Below, in pieces: positions 1 through 32,600 of a DNA stretch of 64,000 nucleotides. Under the pieces are notes generated by a model. The model worked only from the letters and a program-made list of their open reading frames with translations. It was not told where the DNA came from and made no database searches. The number at the start of each line of letters is the position of its first letter. The first letter of the stretch is position 1. This DNA comes from Brienomyrus brachyistius (taxonomy: Eukaryota > Chordata > Actinopteri > Osteoglossiformes > Mormyridae): assembly GCF_023856365.1 (NCBI RefSeq), contig NC_064539.1:27555493-27619492 (forward strand), in the 5' to 3' direction. A program made the translations under genes and the position numbers.

Positions 1-61
1 CGCTGCGGCTCCACGGAGCACGAGATCCAGAGGTGTCGGGCCAAGGTGGACCCCGCCCTGG
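1..61 (+). CDS. zcchc9: zcchc9 coding exon (5' truncated)
   Basis: Encodes RCGSTEHEIQRC and VDPALG, the remainder of one zinc knuckle. The donor is G|GTGAGA. The 5' end lies outside the window. Confidence 0.93.
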
Positions 62-1625
62 GTGAGATGATGCCTGCCTATCAGAAGATAGATGGGCGTG
101 GCCACAGAGACGTGCATTTGTTTCCCCTGTTCAATGAGTGGCATAGAGCCTCAGCTTAAGCTAACTGGTTGAAATGCAAAATGATGGATGGACCAAGATG
201 CCCCCCTTAATCTGGGGAGCTAGTAATATTTCAAAGGATAGACGAAATGCTGTGCCATCTGTCACCAATTTAGACAGACTGAAACACTTCTTGGAGCGTG
301 AGAATGTCTGTGTGTGATTTGAACTGCATAGCTAACATAGCCGGCCTTTGTGGTGGTTACAGGCGAGTATCCCTACGCCAAGTGCTTCATATGCGGTGAA
401 ACCGGACACTTGTCGAGATCCTGTCCGGATAATCCCAAAGGACTGTACGCTGCCGGTATGTACCACTTCATTTTGTCTGAAATTTCTGCTTTTCACAATA
501 ATTCTTATAAATTTATTTAGTCAATATTAAGCACTTTTTTTTTTAATAAATGTAAAGGTGCTGGCACACTGAAAACGAGCAGGAACAAACCACCCTTTTC
601 TCTTTCCATTTATGTCGCAAACATAGAGATTCTAAATTGTTTATGCACAGCTCACCAGCAGCTATCAATAAATTGTGTCTCTTGTCACGCATAAAAAACT
701 CAGAATCCAAAGAGAAATACATGCTTTTCCAAGTGTCCTAAATGATTTCTTTACTTTTTTAAAAGAGGGGATTGTACCATCACGAAAAATGCTGCTACTG
801 TTATGTTATTCTTATATATTTTTCTTCATGCATTTCCCTTCCACGCCAGCAGAGTAGATGTGTGCTGAATTTGACATTTTATTTCTAAAAAGAGCTGCGT
901 TCCCTGTATATATCCGTCCGTATGGTAGATGTGCTGTAAGTGTCGGCCATGTTTCTTCAGTTAATGTACTGCTTTCCTCTTTGGAGACGTAAATCTACAT
1001 GAACGGGTCTTTTCTTTTGCCAGGCGGGTGCTGCCGGGTCTGCGGCTCTGTGGAACACTTCCAGAAAGACTGTCCTGAGAACCAGAATTCAGGTACCTCA
1101 TCTTAAGCATATTAAGAGGCTTTAGCATTAATATTTGGCTCAGCCTTCAAGATCGGGAAGCATATTAGACCGATGGAAGCATGATAGCAGTGCTGGGAAA
1201 GTTAGTGAGCCTAGCAGTTACTCTTTGGATTTCTTTGGGCTATCTGGTTTTGTGCTGCGGTCTGAGGAGGTGATGGTATGTCCACACTGCCCTGTGATCT
1301 CCGCTTAGCCCTTAGGACTGTGTAGGAAGCCTGGCCTAGCAAGTTTCGAGTAGCATTATAAGAAGCTGGACTGAAAAGGCTGAATGGTTTCTGGAAGTAT
1401 GAGTACCTGAGCTGTATGAATGAGTAAAGCAGGACTGTGTTTTAGTCTAAAGAGAAACGAATGTATCGTGCTTCTAAGGATGAGATCACGTTTTTGGCTT
1501 TTCCTCCTGCAGCAAATGCGGTGACTGTGGGCCGCCTGTCCAATGCCATGAGTGCCGACCACGAGGACGTTTACATCCCAGTGAAGAAAGCCAAGCCCAA
1601 GTCTGAGAAGGTGGTCGTTTTCTGA
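1..1625 (+). CDS. zcchc9: zinc finger CCHC domain-containing protein 9, 3' part (4 exons)
   Basis: Partial gene; the window opens inside an exon, in frame at base 1. Coding exons are 1-61, 363-455, 1024-1092 and 1513-1625, joining to 336 nt (111 residues plus TGA). The protein has retroviral-type zinc knuckles. The first is cut by the window edge (RCGSTEHEIQRC seen, its first Cys outside). The second is CFICGETGHLSRSC and the third CRVCGSVEHFQKDC, both C-x2-C-x4-H-x4-C. The linkers VDPALGEYPYAK and CPDNPKGLYAAGG and the tail VTVGRLSNAMSADHED are typical of vertebrate ZCCHC9. The family is nucleolar, probably RNA-binding, and has been linked to MAPK signalling. The tail ends in a Lys-rich stretch and KVVVF. 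Introns have GT-AG ends, and phases agree (G|GC, G|GC, G|CA). Its neighbour acot12 points towards it. Confidence 0.95.
363..455 (+). CDS. zcchc9: zcchc9 coding exon, zinc knuckle CFICGETGHLSRSC
   Basis: Acceptor GGTTACAG|GC and donor CCG|GTATGT. It carries a full CCHC knuckle and the conserved PDNPKGLYAA linker. Confidence 0.95.
1024..1092 (+). CDS. zcchc9: zcchc9 coding exon, last zinc knuckle
   Basis: Acceptor CTTTTGCCAG|GC and donor TTCAG|GTACCT. It encodes CRVCGSVEHFQKDC followed by PENQNS. Confidence 0.95.
1513..1625 (+). CDS. zcchc9: zcchc9 terminal coding exon
   Basis: Acceptor TTCCTCCTGCAG|CA. It encodes VTVGRLSNAMSADHED, then a Lys-rich tail ending KVVVF and TGA at 1623-1625. Confidence 0.95.
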
Positions 1626-1817
1626 GACACGCAGACCCACGCGTGGGTGGAAATGGAACGCTGCTTTAAGGTTTCAGGACAGTTAAGACCTTTGAAATGA
1701 AGGTGTTACCTGGAGACATCAAACTGTCACTGTTCGATTTTTGTGACGCAAAAATCCCCCCCCCCCCCCCCAACAGGAAGAATCATCACTTCTTTTTGGA
1801 TTCAAAGAGCACAACCA

Positions 1818-1823
1818 AATAAA
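1818..1823 (+). promoter_or_regulatory. zcchc9: candidate poly(A) signal of zcchc9
   Basis: An AATAAA hexamer about 193 nt after the zcchc9 stop, in a 3' UTR that also contains a C16 run at 1756-1771. It is the first canonical hexamer after the stop. The actual cleavage site cannot be seen from sequence. Confidence 0.55.
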
Positions 1824-1845
1824 TGCAGCGTTTTTGTTGTGACTT

Positions 1846-2190
1846 TTTCAGAAGGTCTCTTCTCATCACATTTTCAGTTCTGAAGAACTTCTTTTTCATC
1901 AGAACTTGTTGCATGTTAAAAGTGCTGCTTCTGCATTTTCTCCCACCCATCTGGAAGTTCTCTAACACTGCTACTCTTCCTCTGTTCCTGACGTTGCTCC
2001 AGCAGTTGAGGCTGGTGCCTTCAGTGACTAAAGAGGTGGTCCTTTAGAGAGGGGGGTCTTGCTTTGAAGCCTATTACGTCGTGGTTGTTGTGGGACTACA
2101 TGTGCACAAACAATAAGGTGCACAAGCTGTTTGCACCATTATTTGTAAGGTTTAATAATGTTTATAGGATCTAAAACAGATGTGGTGACA
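1846..2190. other. convergent intergenic spacer, zcchc9/acot12
   Basis: A short spacer between the probable 3' ends of two convergent genes. I see no coding potential or repeat of note in it. Which part belongs to either 3' UTR is uncertain. Confidence 0.4.
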
Positions 2191-2196
2191 TTTATT
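2191..2196 (-). promoter_or_regulatory. acot12: candidate poly(A) signal of acot12
   Basis: TTTATT on the plus strand reads AATAAA on the minus strand, about 410 nt beyond the acot12 stop. The intervening AT-rich sequence (2197-2608) would be the 3' UTR. Confidence 0.45.
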
Positions 2197-2608
2197 AAAA
2201 TACATACATAAATGTACATTTTGTAAATTGCGTTTTCTATTATAGGGAAACATTTCAATAGCCAGGGTGACAACATTTACAGTACATGAAGTATTTGTAT
2301 GTACAATTTACATTTATACATCAGCAAATAAGCTTACAGCCAAGGAATGCATTTATAGCGTTTCGAAATCAATTAATGATAAATGTTGAAGGCATGATTT
2401 CAGAGAATCGGAATATCTGATCGTACACATTTTGCCAAGTATATTGTACTTTTTGTAGACAAAGCCCTCATATAAAATGCCGTATCACGTTGTTTAAATA
2501 CATTTTTTAACCATTATACTTCATAGACATTCAAATATACATCAGTACGCAGTTACAGTTAAAGCCCAAATGCCCTCGCATGTGGGAAGCTTATATTCGC
2601 TGGACATT

Positions 2609-22229
<19,621 letters not shown>

Positions 22230-22319
22230 TCACTCCTGGGACATCTCGGGGTCGCTGGGCATGGCGAGATCTAGCTGAGGGCCGTAAGAATCCAGGGGAC
22301 ACTTGGAAAACTGATGCTT
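22230..22319 (-). CDS. possible alternative 3' terminal exon of ssbp2
   Basis: A 90-nt open segment follows an acceptor-like TGATTTCAG on the minus strand. It encodes 29 residues beginning KHQFSKCPLD and ending PEMSQE, then TGA. It is GC-richer than the AT-rich flanks, and an in-frame stop closes the frame just upstream. It starts in phase 0, the phase left by the ssbp2 exon ending at 23425, so it could replace the normal last exon. A frame of this length can occur by chance, its pyrimidine tract is weak, and I do not recognise the peptide. Confidence 0.35.
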   Translation of the reverse strand, partial: KHQFSKCPLDSYGPQLDLAMPSDPEMSQE

Positions 22320-22431
22320 CTGAAATCATTGAAACATGCTTCTAGATTGCACACTCAAAACAAACAAACAAACATTATCTGGATACGGTACAGTACATAA
22401 AAATTAAACAAAACATTGCCTTTACATTTTT

Positions 22432-22437
22432 TTTATT
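22432..22437 (-). promoter_or_regulatory. ssbp2: candidate poly(A) signal of ssbp2
   Basis: TTTATT on the plus strand (AATAAA on the minus), about 730 nt past the normal ssbp2 stop. Other hexamers lie further downstream, so the one used is unknown. Confidence 0.3.
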
Positions 22438-23163
22438 TTACTAAATCTAAGCAATTGCTTTCTCTCTTTTTACCTCTGCTTTATAAACATAATACATAAT
22501 AATATACATTGAATTTCAAATCAACAAATGGTACAACCCCGTTTTCTGATTATGTATTGGAGAAATTTGGAGTGTTTATACAAACTTATAACACGCCGTT
22601 CGTCTGCTTTCACCCACTTAACGGTTCCGTTCATTATTTCGTAAGGTCAGCTGAAAACCTCATTCCGCAAATGTTCTCATTTCCCGCCATTATACACATG
22701 AGAACAAACTTTGGAGGATTCAAAAACGGAAATAAAAAAAGTAAAACAAAGACAAGACGACCAAGCCTAAAATAAAACGAAAAAAAAAAAACCCATCGTT
22801 ACTTGTGAGAGCTTTTCAGATTTTTCTCAGTCCGAGGGTTACACTTCTGTGTGTATATACATGCACATGTAGCAGTGACTATACAGCCACATATATACAC
22901 AAATAGAAAGTAGAAAATACAAGTAAAACATTAAGTGGTTGACTGTTCAGTCTGCTGTCTTTTGCTTCCTGGGGGTTTGTTTCATATGTTTGTTTCAGTC
23001 TTTGAGTATTAAAGGGGTGGTTAAATCAAACAGTGACAAAACAGCAACCAAGGAAAGAGAGGCTTGGACCCACTTTCTCCACTAATCGATGAAGGCCAGT
23101 TACAGCGGACTGAAGCAAGTTCCTTGTTCCAAAGTTCACTCCAGGAGATGCTGTCAGAGGTCA

Positions 23164-23193
23164 TCACACACTCATGGTCATGTTTGGAGAATA
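23164..23193 (-). CDS. ssbp2: ssbp2 terminal coding exon
   Basis: Encodes YSPNMTMSV and TGA (stop at 23164-23166), the hallmark SSBP C-terminus. Acceptor CCTTTGCAG|T. Confidence 0.95.
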   Translation of the reverse strand, partial: YSPNMTMSV

Positions 23194-26100
23194 CTGCAAA
23201 GGCGAAGGAGGAAGACGTCATCGACTACACACCATGAGGATTTGCTCTGCTGTAATGCATTTATATATATTTATTTATCTAAAATAAAGTTTAAAAATTC
23301 ACAAAAATGGCATAGCTAAGTTTCATTGACAAATCAATAATGGCAACGTAAAATAAAATAAAATAAAATAAAATAAATAAAAACCAGTGCAAACATGCAC
23401 ACTGGGGAACAGTGGGCAACATACGCTTTCGTTCTGAAAAGGGTTGAGGAAACTCCCGCCCAGCTCCCCATCATCCCGTGGGGTGCCTGGCTGGTTGCTC
23501 ATGCTCATGTTGCCAGGAGAGTTCTGTAGAACAAAGCAGAATCATGGGAAATGTAGTACAGTTAAGAGTATTAGCAACTAAGCAATTACAGAGCTATATG
23601 CTGGAGCATAGACAGAACTTTTGAATTACGGCTCAAGGAAGCTTTGCTACTACAGAAAAACCGCTATTCCAGAGGACATAACCATCTAATCCAGTTATAT
23701 ACAATATGGGAGATTATCCTCATTGTGGCGACATTCACAATCTTGAAAAGCCCAGGGACTAGGGCTGCACGATATATCGCATGCATGAGCAATGATCATA
23801 TTGCGTTTGTCAACACTGTTTTGTGTCTGTTAACACAACTTATTTAACACACTCTGTTGGGAGATTATTTCTATTCGGTTATAGTTCATTCTACATAATT
23901 TCATCTCCTTTTTTGTTTTATAGATATCGCAAAGTTACTCGTGGATATCATGCAACTCTACCAGGAACACTGATACAGGAGCAAAGTGTAACCATTCACA
24001 CAAATGACACGTAACAGTGCTTAGATCCTACAAGACACTACAGCCTTGATTTAGGGCTTAACATTAGTTCGGTGAGATGCCACGGCAAATATCTTTCTTT
24101 CACACTGAGATTCTTCTCACAGAAGCGTCAGTAATGATAGCAGAGAAACCTTTGAAGTTACCCTGCACTCCCCGATGAGCTGTGGCTAGGCCAACAAGAT
24201 GATTCGAATCTTCTAACAAAAAGCCCAGAAGACAGAAAGCTTTGCTGCTGTCTTCCCAGGTGTGTAAAAGATGATGAAAGCTTTCACCTGGAGGCTGTCA
24301 CTGGGCCTAAAAACGGACGTGGCACTCTGGATGCCAGAGCGAGAGCCCAGAGAAGACCTGCCTGTGACTGCTGAGCCTGGACAGGCTGAGAGGGACGTGG
24401 AACCGGGGCACTGGACTGTATACTGTGGCTATGCTGTAGCACTCAGCGGTAGCAAAGCAGAGGTCATATACTTCCTTTCATATTTGTTAAAATGACCCCT
24501 CACTAACATCCATCCTTCCTTCCATCCTTCCTTCTATCCTTCCATCCATCCATCCATCTTTCCATCCATCCATCCATCCATCCATCCTTTAACCACTTAT
24601 CCTGGACAGCGTCATGAAGGATCTGGAGCCTATCTCAGGCAGCATGGGGCACAAGGCTGGGGTAGACCCGAACGGGTTGGCAGTCTATCACAGGGCACGC
24701 ATACTCGCACACACAGTCGCAGCAAAATCAGAGACCCCTGTTAGCTCAACTGCATATCTATGGACTTCAGTAATTATATGGTCTAATATTTTATATTATT
24801 ACTAATTTCTCTTTTTTATTACTAAAGAATACAAACTGCTGGATGGCAGCTGAATGCAGAGTGTGAATGACTCCCCCCAAATTAAACGTGGGTCTGTTGA
24901 AAGCAGGCAGGGAGCGGGTGATCTCATCACCAACCGCACGTCTGTCTAGTGGGTGACCTCATCGCCAACATGCAACATGCACCAAACGCATGTATGTCCA
25001 CTGAGAGCTAGTCTCCTTTCACAGAAACATGGGCCGTTAGCTGAGAGACAGCAGTCTGCACTAGGAGGGAGCTCGCAGGTGAGAAACATGGACCGTCTGT
25101 GAACAGACTGTTTGGAAAGCGTAACTTCATGAGATGAACACAAACTGTAATACCAGCTGGACTGTTCTTACATGCTGCTTCTACAAAGATCAGCCATAAC
25201 CTTCATGTATTAGATATGGATGGTGATGTCGTGGCATTCCAACACACATGCTTCACAAAGAGCATGGTATATATCGCTCATACAATGGAGTTGGACGGGA
25301 ACTGGATATTTCTGCAGAGAATGGGAAGGATCTCCCAGTGAGCTGATGTAGTCCTTACCTTGGAGATGCTGTCCATGTCACCCGAACCTGAAAAGAGTGA
25401 GACGGTAAATGTAACACTCATTCAGCACATGTTTTTAATAAGCATCTTTCCCAAGCTGGGCCGGCTGGACATCCACGCTCCTTAACTGATGTGCGAGTCG
25501 GCAGCTACTTACCAAGAATCAACAGCTTTTTTAAGGAATAACCAGAGCTTTCCCGGGAGCCCCGCTAACTTAATCAGACTGATCCTAGTATTGGGATTAT
25601 TCCTTTGGCTGGCTGATCGTTTTCAACATTCCAAATCATTTATTTTGCAAAGAGAGTCAGGATTTGATTTTAAAATAGATTCTGAACTGCAATTTTTACA
25701 ATATTTATAACCCAAAAATAGCACTGAATATATAATACAGTACAACACAATATTAAACTTAATACGGTGTCTATAACAAAGAAATAGATCCACTTTAATA
25801 CTGGATTTAGGATTCAACACCAAAAACAGCTTCAGATCAAATGTCAAATACCCGGTAAATAATACAGGACTAAACGTTTATGCAAGACAATAAATGTCCA
25901 TAAGAGGGCAGCTTTGAACTGCTCTGGGGTGTTTTCCCTGCAACATCAGGTCTTGCTCTCCAGCCACACCTGACACTGTCCTTGGACTGTTGGACTAGGC
26001 GGCAGTATAATGAACTGGAACTCTTCTCACTAGAACCTACTATATGCGTTCTCATACATTTAATAATATTGAAGTACTACTGCTTACTTAAATTGCAAAA

Positions 26101-26224
26101 TATCACTCTACTACCAGGTACTTCCATCCATCCATTATTGCATCTGCTGAATCCCAACTGGGGTTGGGGGGGACCGGAGCCTATCCTGGGGTCAGGGCAG
26201 GTGGGAACCAGCCCTGAACAGTCG

Positions 26225-26291
<67 letters not shown>

Positions 26292-29200
26292 ACAGTTACA
26301 GGGCCAATTTAGAATCGCCAATTAACCTCCCCTGTGTGCTTTTTGACCTGCAGAGGAAACCGGAGCCCTCGGCAGGATCCCACGTGAACACGGTGTGAGA
26401 GTGTGAACTGCACGAAGAAAGGGCCCGGGACTGAACCCAGGACCTTCTTGTTGTGGGGCAGCAATGCTGGCCACTGCGCTGCCCCACCACTGGATACTTT
26501 TGATTATTAATCGTTCAGAGACGTTACATAAAACCTTCATGACTTCCAAGCCTCTAGGGCTGCCTTTGCATGTGCATATTGATACACTTCTTGTATCAAT
26601 CATCCCACAGTCTCCCATACGATACATCTTCTAATGTAAAAATATATTTTCCAGGAATGACGCTGAATTCAGGAAAGCCGATCACTCACAGCCGACTCAA
26701 TAGGTAGCACTGTGAAGCTCACACCCCTCAAGACAGGGACTGAAACGCGGTCCTGCTCTCTGTGCAGTCCACATGTTCTCCGTGTAAATCATCCTGTGCA
26801 GCGTGTCTCCCCCACTTGTCAGCTTTGTCTGCTTGCTACAGGCTCCATACTGACTATGACTCTGTACTGCATGAGTGCGTATGGAAGATGGATGAATGGA
26901 TGAATGCATAATAGTAATTTAATTATTATGTTGCTTAGCTGACAGCAGAGAGAATTAGAATTTAACCCAATTACACTGCTGGCCATTTACAGGAGCAATT
27001 GAGTTTAAGTGTCTTGCTTAATGGGTACAACAGCGCTGATCCATCACTGGCATACTACCATACTACAGTACATACCTGCTGCCTCTTTGATATACATTTA
27101 GCAACACATTTTACACTTCTTGGTCTTGTAATCATGCTCTTAACCCATCACTGGCCAATCCAAGCTGCCAGTGTAAGAAAGAAGCCTTTTCTTGAAAACA
27201 TGGACATGTGCCACAAATGAAGTATGCAAGACACCTCCAGAAGACCAAAGCAATTTTTAGTAGCTGTTAACAGCACATCCATACTCTGTGTCACACTTAC
27301 GAATGTGTAGAATCATGACCAACCAACCCAGAATATAAAACCAGTCCCCAATAAAGAATCACACAATTTTAAATATTTATGGACTTAAGCGGGCATTATC
27401 CTAAGACACTAAGGATGAAAAATAATGCCTATATAATACCTAGTGACCCATTCATGTGGTGTGGCTCCATCCCGGCCATGCCCCCCATGGGTCCGTCTGC
27501 TCCGGGGCCCATTGGGAACTGGGGAACACAGACAATACAAGAAGCTGAGCATGCTGGGAAAGACATCCAAACATGGAATTCAAATCCTTCTTCCCAGCAG
27601 GTAGCCAATCTGCTTCTTTAAAAGAGATCATCATCAATTAAGAAACAATCCACCCTCACTATCGAAGATATCAACTAACAACTTAACTCAGTCCATCCCA
27701 CTAACTATTACATAATTATTTCACTTGCCATGAACATTTGGTACGTTTCCCCAGAGATGACCACTGCACTGCACCTCAGTGCCCACTGTTCCTCAAGAAA
27801 AGGCTGCAGTATATCATCTCTAATGGATTATCCCACTGCCCCCTAGTAACAGAGAACTTTAATTGATCTCCAGAGAGTTATACCACTGTCACATTCTGGG
27901 AAAGTGATTTTACATTCGCAAAGTGACCAAAAGGCCACTGCATAGTTCGGAAACTACAGTCCCAACACATCTCATTGGGATTTACCACCTTTCCACACAG
28001 AATCAGAAATGTAACAGTGAAATACAATCAGATTTCCAACAAAATTTGGAAACAAAATATCGAGTAACACAAAAATGTATATACCGACGTAAATTTTACA
28101 TGTTAATTTTATAATTCTTTCCAGACCCGTCTGATGAGTATTACAGCATATGGTATGTATTGTGAGAAGATGACTCTTCTTACGTTTGACCGGTTTGATC
28201 CCGGTGGCACTGCATTGATCATAGTGTACATGTTTTCACCAGAGTTTGTGGAGTCTGAAAGAGAAGCAGACATGAATAAAGAGCTAAATGCATGAATGGT
28301 ACTTATCAGCATTAATGTTTGCGAAGAAGTGACGGTTCTATTTGCAAAAGCATGATATTCTGCCGTCGATGTAACAGCATGAGCAGACAGATGCACTGTA
28401 ATGCAGACATTATTACCACCATTATTATCAAAGAGAGACTCCGGAGGCACAGCAGCTGAATGACACACCTGCTAGCGGAATGGAAGGCACCTCACAGACA
28501 CGCCCCATTCTCCACTCACAAACACACACACGTACACTGCTGGGCTATATTCTGAAGTGTACCTGCCGGGCTGGGCATTATGGGAGTTCCGGGTGGGCCG
28601 CCTCCTCCGGGTGGACCCTGGTGGGAGGAACCGCAAGCGGCATTTACACTTAGGGCTCTGAGTACACCAGGCCAACACAATCTTAACATACTGTACGTAG
28701 AGAGCTTTTCAGCCAATATTATTTTTTTTGAGTAACCATCTTACTGGCTTGGTTCAAATGACAGTATGGCTTCCAATGCTCGGATTGTGATGATTGTGCC
28801 ACTGCTTATGTGTTCTGACTGTAACCATTCTGAGGATTCGAATATTCACTTGTGACTGAAGTGAATTTGCATGCACACGGGTCCATAGGTCTCTGGCTTA
28901 ACGCTGTAGTCCACTATCTTCCCACAAAGCCGAGAGAGCATGTTACCTCTCCCAGAATCCCAAATCGAATTAGAAACCATCCTGCTGACTGGACTGTGAC
29001 TTCCCGGGCAGGCCTCACAGCAGAGCAGTTTCAGTAAATAACGCTGCACCACTATGCTTGCACCTCTAATTGATGTGCAGGAGGAGCCGGGCCAATGGAC
29101 AGCTGATGGCACAGCCTCGTGCCTGCAGTAACTGCACAGCTGCTTTACTCATATGTGTTAAATAGCCCCCGTGTCACCATGGCAACGCAATAAGGAAGCA

Positions 29201-29641
29201 CATGGCGCGCACGGATGCGTTCTCTTAATGATACGGCTCCCCGATAACCGAGTCAGTCTGCTGAAATCATGACCCTCATATCGTTCTAAGCTGCAATCAC
29301 CACATTAATGAACCAAATCTACAATATGGCTTCAGTCTGCTTCCCTTCACGACCTCTTTATTTTCTGTTTATGATGCACAATTTCATTTGCTCTTTCTTA
29401 TATTACATTTTATGATATGCCTGGGGCCCGCTAGGCTGCGTGAACATTAAATGCAGCCATCTTGAACACTATGCTAGCCTGCGCGCAACTGGAGCTCTGG
29501 TGGCCTGGAAGTTACCGGATAAACTGGACATATAGCCCATAACTGGTACAAGCCACCGCAAAATGAATATCACGTACCGCATAACTTCCTGGAGATGCGG
29601 AGGTGTAGGGGGGGATCTGAAGAGGAGAAAACACCAAATTA

Positions 29642-29682
<41 letters not shown>

Positions 29683-32600
29683 AACATGCAGGAACAGAGA
29701 GGGACCGGCTGACGGGTTCAGATATAATCAAAATCGTTTAGACAGCTGCCATGAGGGGAGAAGAGCTAAGATCTTGCAAGCATTTAAAAAAAAAATGTAT
29801 AAGAAAGTAATACCAGTTAGTGTGGATCTGTCTCTCTCCCGCCTTTATTTTTACTGAATAATTTGCTATTGTAAAAGCTCAGGCAATCAAGCAGTGTATA
29901 AACAAAAGTGTGGCGCCCCCCCGTGGTGTGGTTTTACATAAAAATTACAGTATGTGGCAGGAAAAGAAGCTGCCCCTTTGAAGGTCATATAGGGTCACAG
30001 TGCATGACAGAGACACAGTGAATGAGTCAGAGAAGATTTATTGCATTTCAGAAAACCCCTGTGTGGAGTCATTTACTACAGGGGCAGAAAAGCAATGAAG
30101 AGTAATTATAAAATAAACAGAATTGATGCAACAAATACAACTTTTCATACAAGAGAAATAACTTGCATAACTTGTTAAACACAAAGATTAAAAGCGAAAA
30201 AGAGCATTAATTCCTTTTTGAAATAAAAAAGGGAGAGAGACAAACACTTTATGATCTTAGGACATAACCAAGTATAATTGTAGGAGTTACTCACAGAGTT
30301 GTTGTTGGGGGGGTTTGGCCAGGGTCTGCCCCCGGGACCCCTAAGGAACACAGAAGGTTGTTAGTTCAACATCTGCAAAGGGTGTTTTGTTTCAGTCTCA
30401 GGCTTTTTGCCTCCCCCTTTGCTGACATTTGGCCTCAGGAAGACAAAGACTCTGATAGGCTGAGAGAAGAGACACAGTCAGTGATGTCACGCTGACTCGC
30501 CACTTCGTGTCGCTTGGCCGTCAGCGCTCAGGTGACACAGACGTGCTCAGATCTGCCATCTCAGTGACGTTTGTGTCAGTTTGTATGTGTCCCAAATGCT
30601 CGTCTCCTCCACAATTAACAGAGTCACAGTACTGACTTGCAGGGGAGAATAACAGAACGAGGAAATGACATTTTCCTGCCTGCGTGCAAAAGGATGAGTG
30701 TGTGAGACAGACTTGTTTCTGAGGATCTGGCTCCATGGAAACACATTAACACGTAATTTACTTTCACCACTGAAATTCACTCCATCAAAATGCTCTTTCA
30801 CAAAAATAACACAAATAAACAAATAAATAAATTATGCTATCCGGATGGCTCATATGAGTGTGCACTCAACTAAATGCTCACAAGAACAATTAAGAACTCA
30901 AAGGCAGCTCCTCGTCAAGCAACTGACAGTCAAATTGGATATTTAATTTACACGACGTGATGCAGATCTTGGAACAATGGTGTTTTACTGGGACAGAAGA
31001 TGCCACATTGTACTTCACCTAAGTTTGTACAGTAATAATTGCCAAAATGTAGTAAGGAACATTTTGTAATAGGTACAAGATGAACAAAACCTTAACTTTG
31101 GAAAGTCAAAAATATGGACATCATTAACAGCCACCTTATGCCTGGTTCTTTAAGGCATCAAATCTAGACAGTCCGGTAGCTTCCCCGTAAGTACCACTGG
31201 GGTGCATAGCGTCCCTGCTCACTACCCTTCCATCATCTATGAAAAATGAAGACATTTATTACAACGGCAGCATCTCTTCAGGCTGCATGTTCAGCTTGGT
31301 GTTTTGTCAAATAGAACACATGCGTCCATGACAAGACATACGTCAATAAAAGTCACTATTGCCAAATGGCTTTAGCTCTGCAAGGTCATTTTTCATATTT
31401 TCATAACTGGAGGTTGGGGGTGTACTTACATGTTCATTCCAGGCATTCCCGGGCCCCCCAAAGCATTGAGGGGTGGTCTCATTCCTCCTCCGTAGCTCTG
31501 CAACAGCAAGCGTGATTGAGGCAAAGAGTCAAAGACTGGTGCAAGATCAAAAAAGGATCCCAGCTGGCAGATAAATTCCATAAAGAGAGAACTGGGAGTA
31601 TTTCTGACAGAATTAAGAACTGGTTGGTGCAGTACCTGCGGACCGAGAGGTACCATGCCCCTGGGAGGGGTCATTCGCTGCATAGCTCCGCCCATATTTG
31701 GATGACCTGAAAGATAACAAAATTGATGACAGGACACCCAAAAAATCTGAAAGATAACAAAAAACTATGAAAAGCCATTCAAAAACCCCTGTTTTTGATC
31801 CACACCAGTGTAGAATTTAAAATATTGCCTAAAAACACATTTTTCCCACTTACAAATTCTTTAACTGTAACCCTTATCACAATAAGAGGGAAGGTAAAAC
31901 ATGACACAGTAGTATGACCTGGGTCTGCAGCCCGGTAAATGGACATGTAGGGAAAGCAGAGAAGGCTTTGAGCTGCCTGCTACTGACCTTGCTGTCTTGT
32001 AGGGTCCATTCCACTGGGCAGTAAGGGCTGGTTTCCTGGAACTCCCCCCATACCCTGCACAGAGGAAACGCTGTTTACTTAAATCTATGCATTATGTCAT
32101 AGTCCCTGAGAACTGAGGCACGCTGGGAAGGTGACCTGCTTTACACTAAGGAGGAAGAACCCGCAATCGCACTGGTCGATTCATGTTTACAGATCATAGC
32201 ACAGATAATAATAGAGATTAAACATTTTCTGAAGCAAATTCATCCATCCATGCCTCCATCTATTCATCAATCCATCCATCCGGCAAGCTACTTATTCAGC
32301 ACAGAGTCACACTGAGCCCGAGGCTCAGGACATTATGTGTGGGAATGACTGGAAGGAGCAGCAGTGGACACAGACACACACTGGCAGGAGACCTCCATTA
32401 AGCTAAGTGAACGTCTCTGCACCGTGGCAGGAAAGCAGAGTTCCCGGAGGATAGCCACACACAGGCAGCGCACGCAAACCCGAGTCGGAAGGTGTGAGGC
32501 CAGCCCAGCCAATCGCAGGGCTGCCCCTTAACAAATCCCAACAGGATTAATTATACGGCAACCATCACTGGTACAGCTGACATTTCATTCAACTTTCACA

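Noticed and set aside
26077..26277. Cys-Val repeat frames over CA/GT tracts
   Set aside because: Microsatellite translation artefacts.
26129..26487. tRNA gene, from the B-box GGTTCAGTCCC
   Set aside because: It is part of a SINE with core and GGATGG tail; no complete cloverleaf can be formed.
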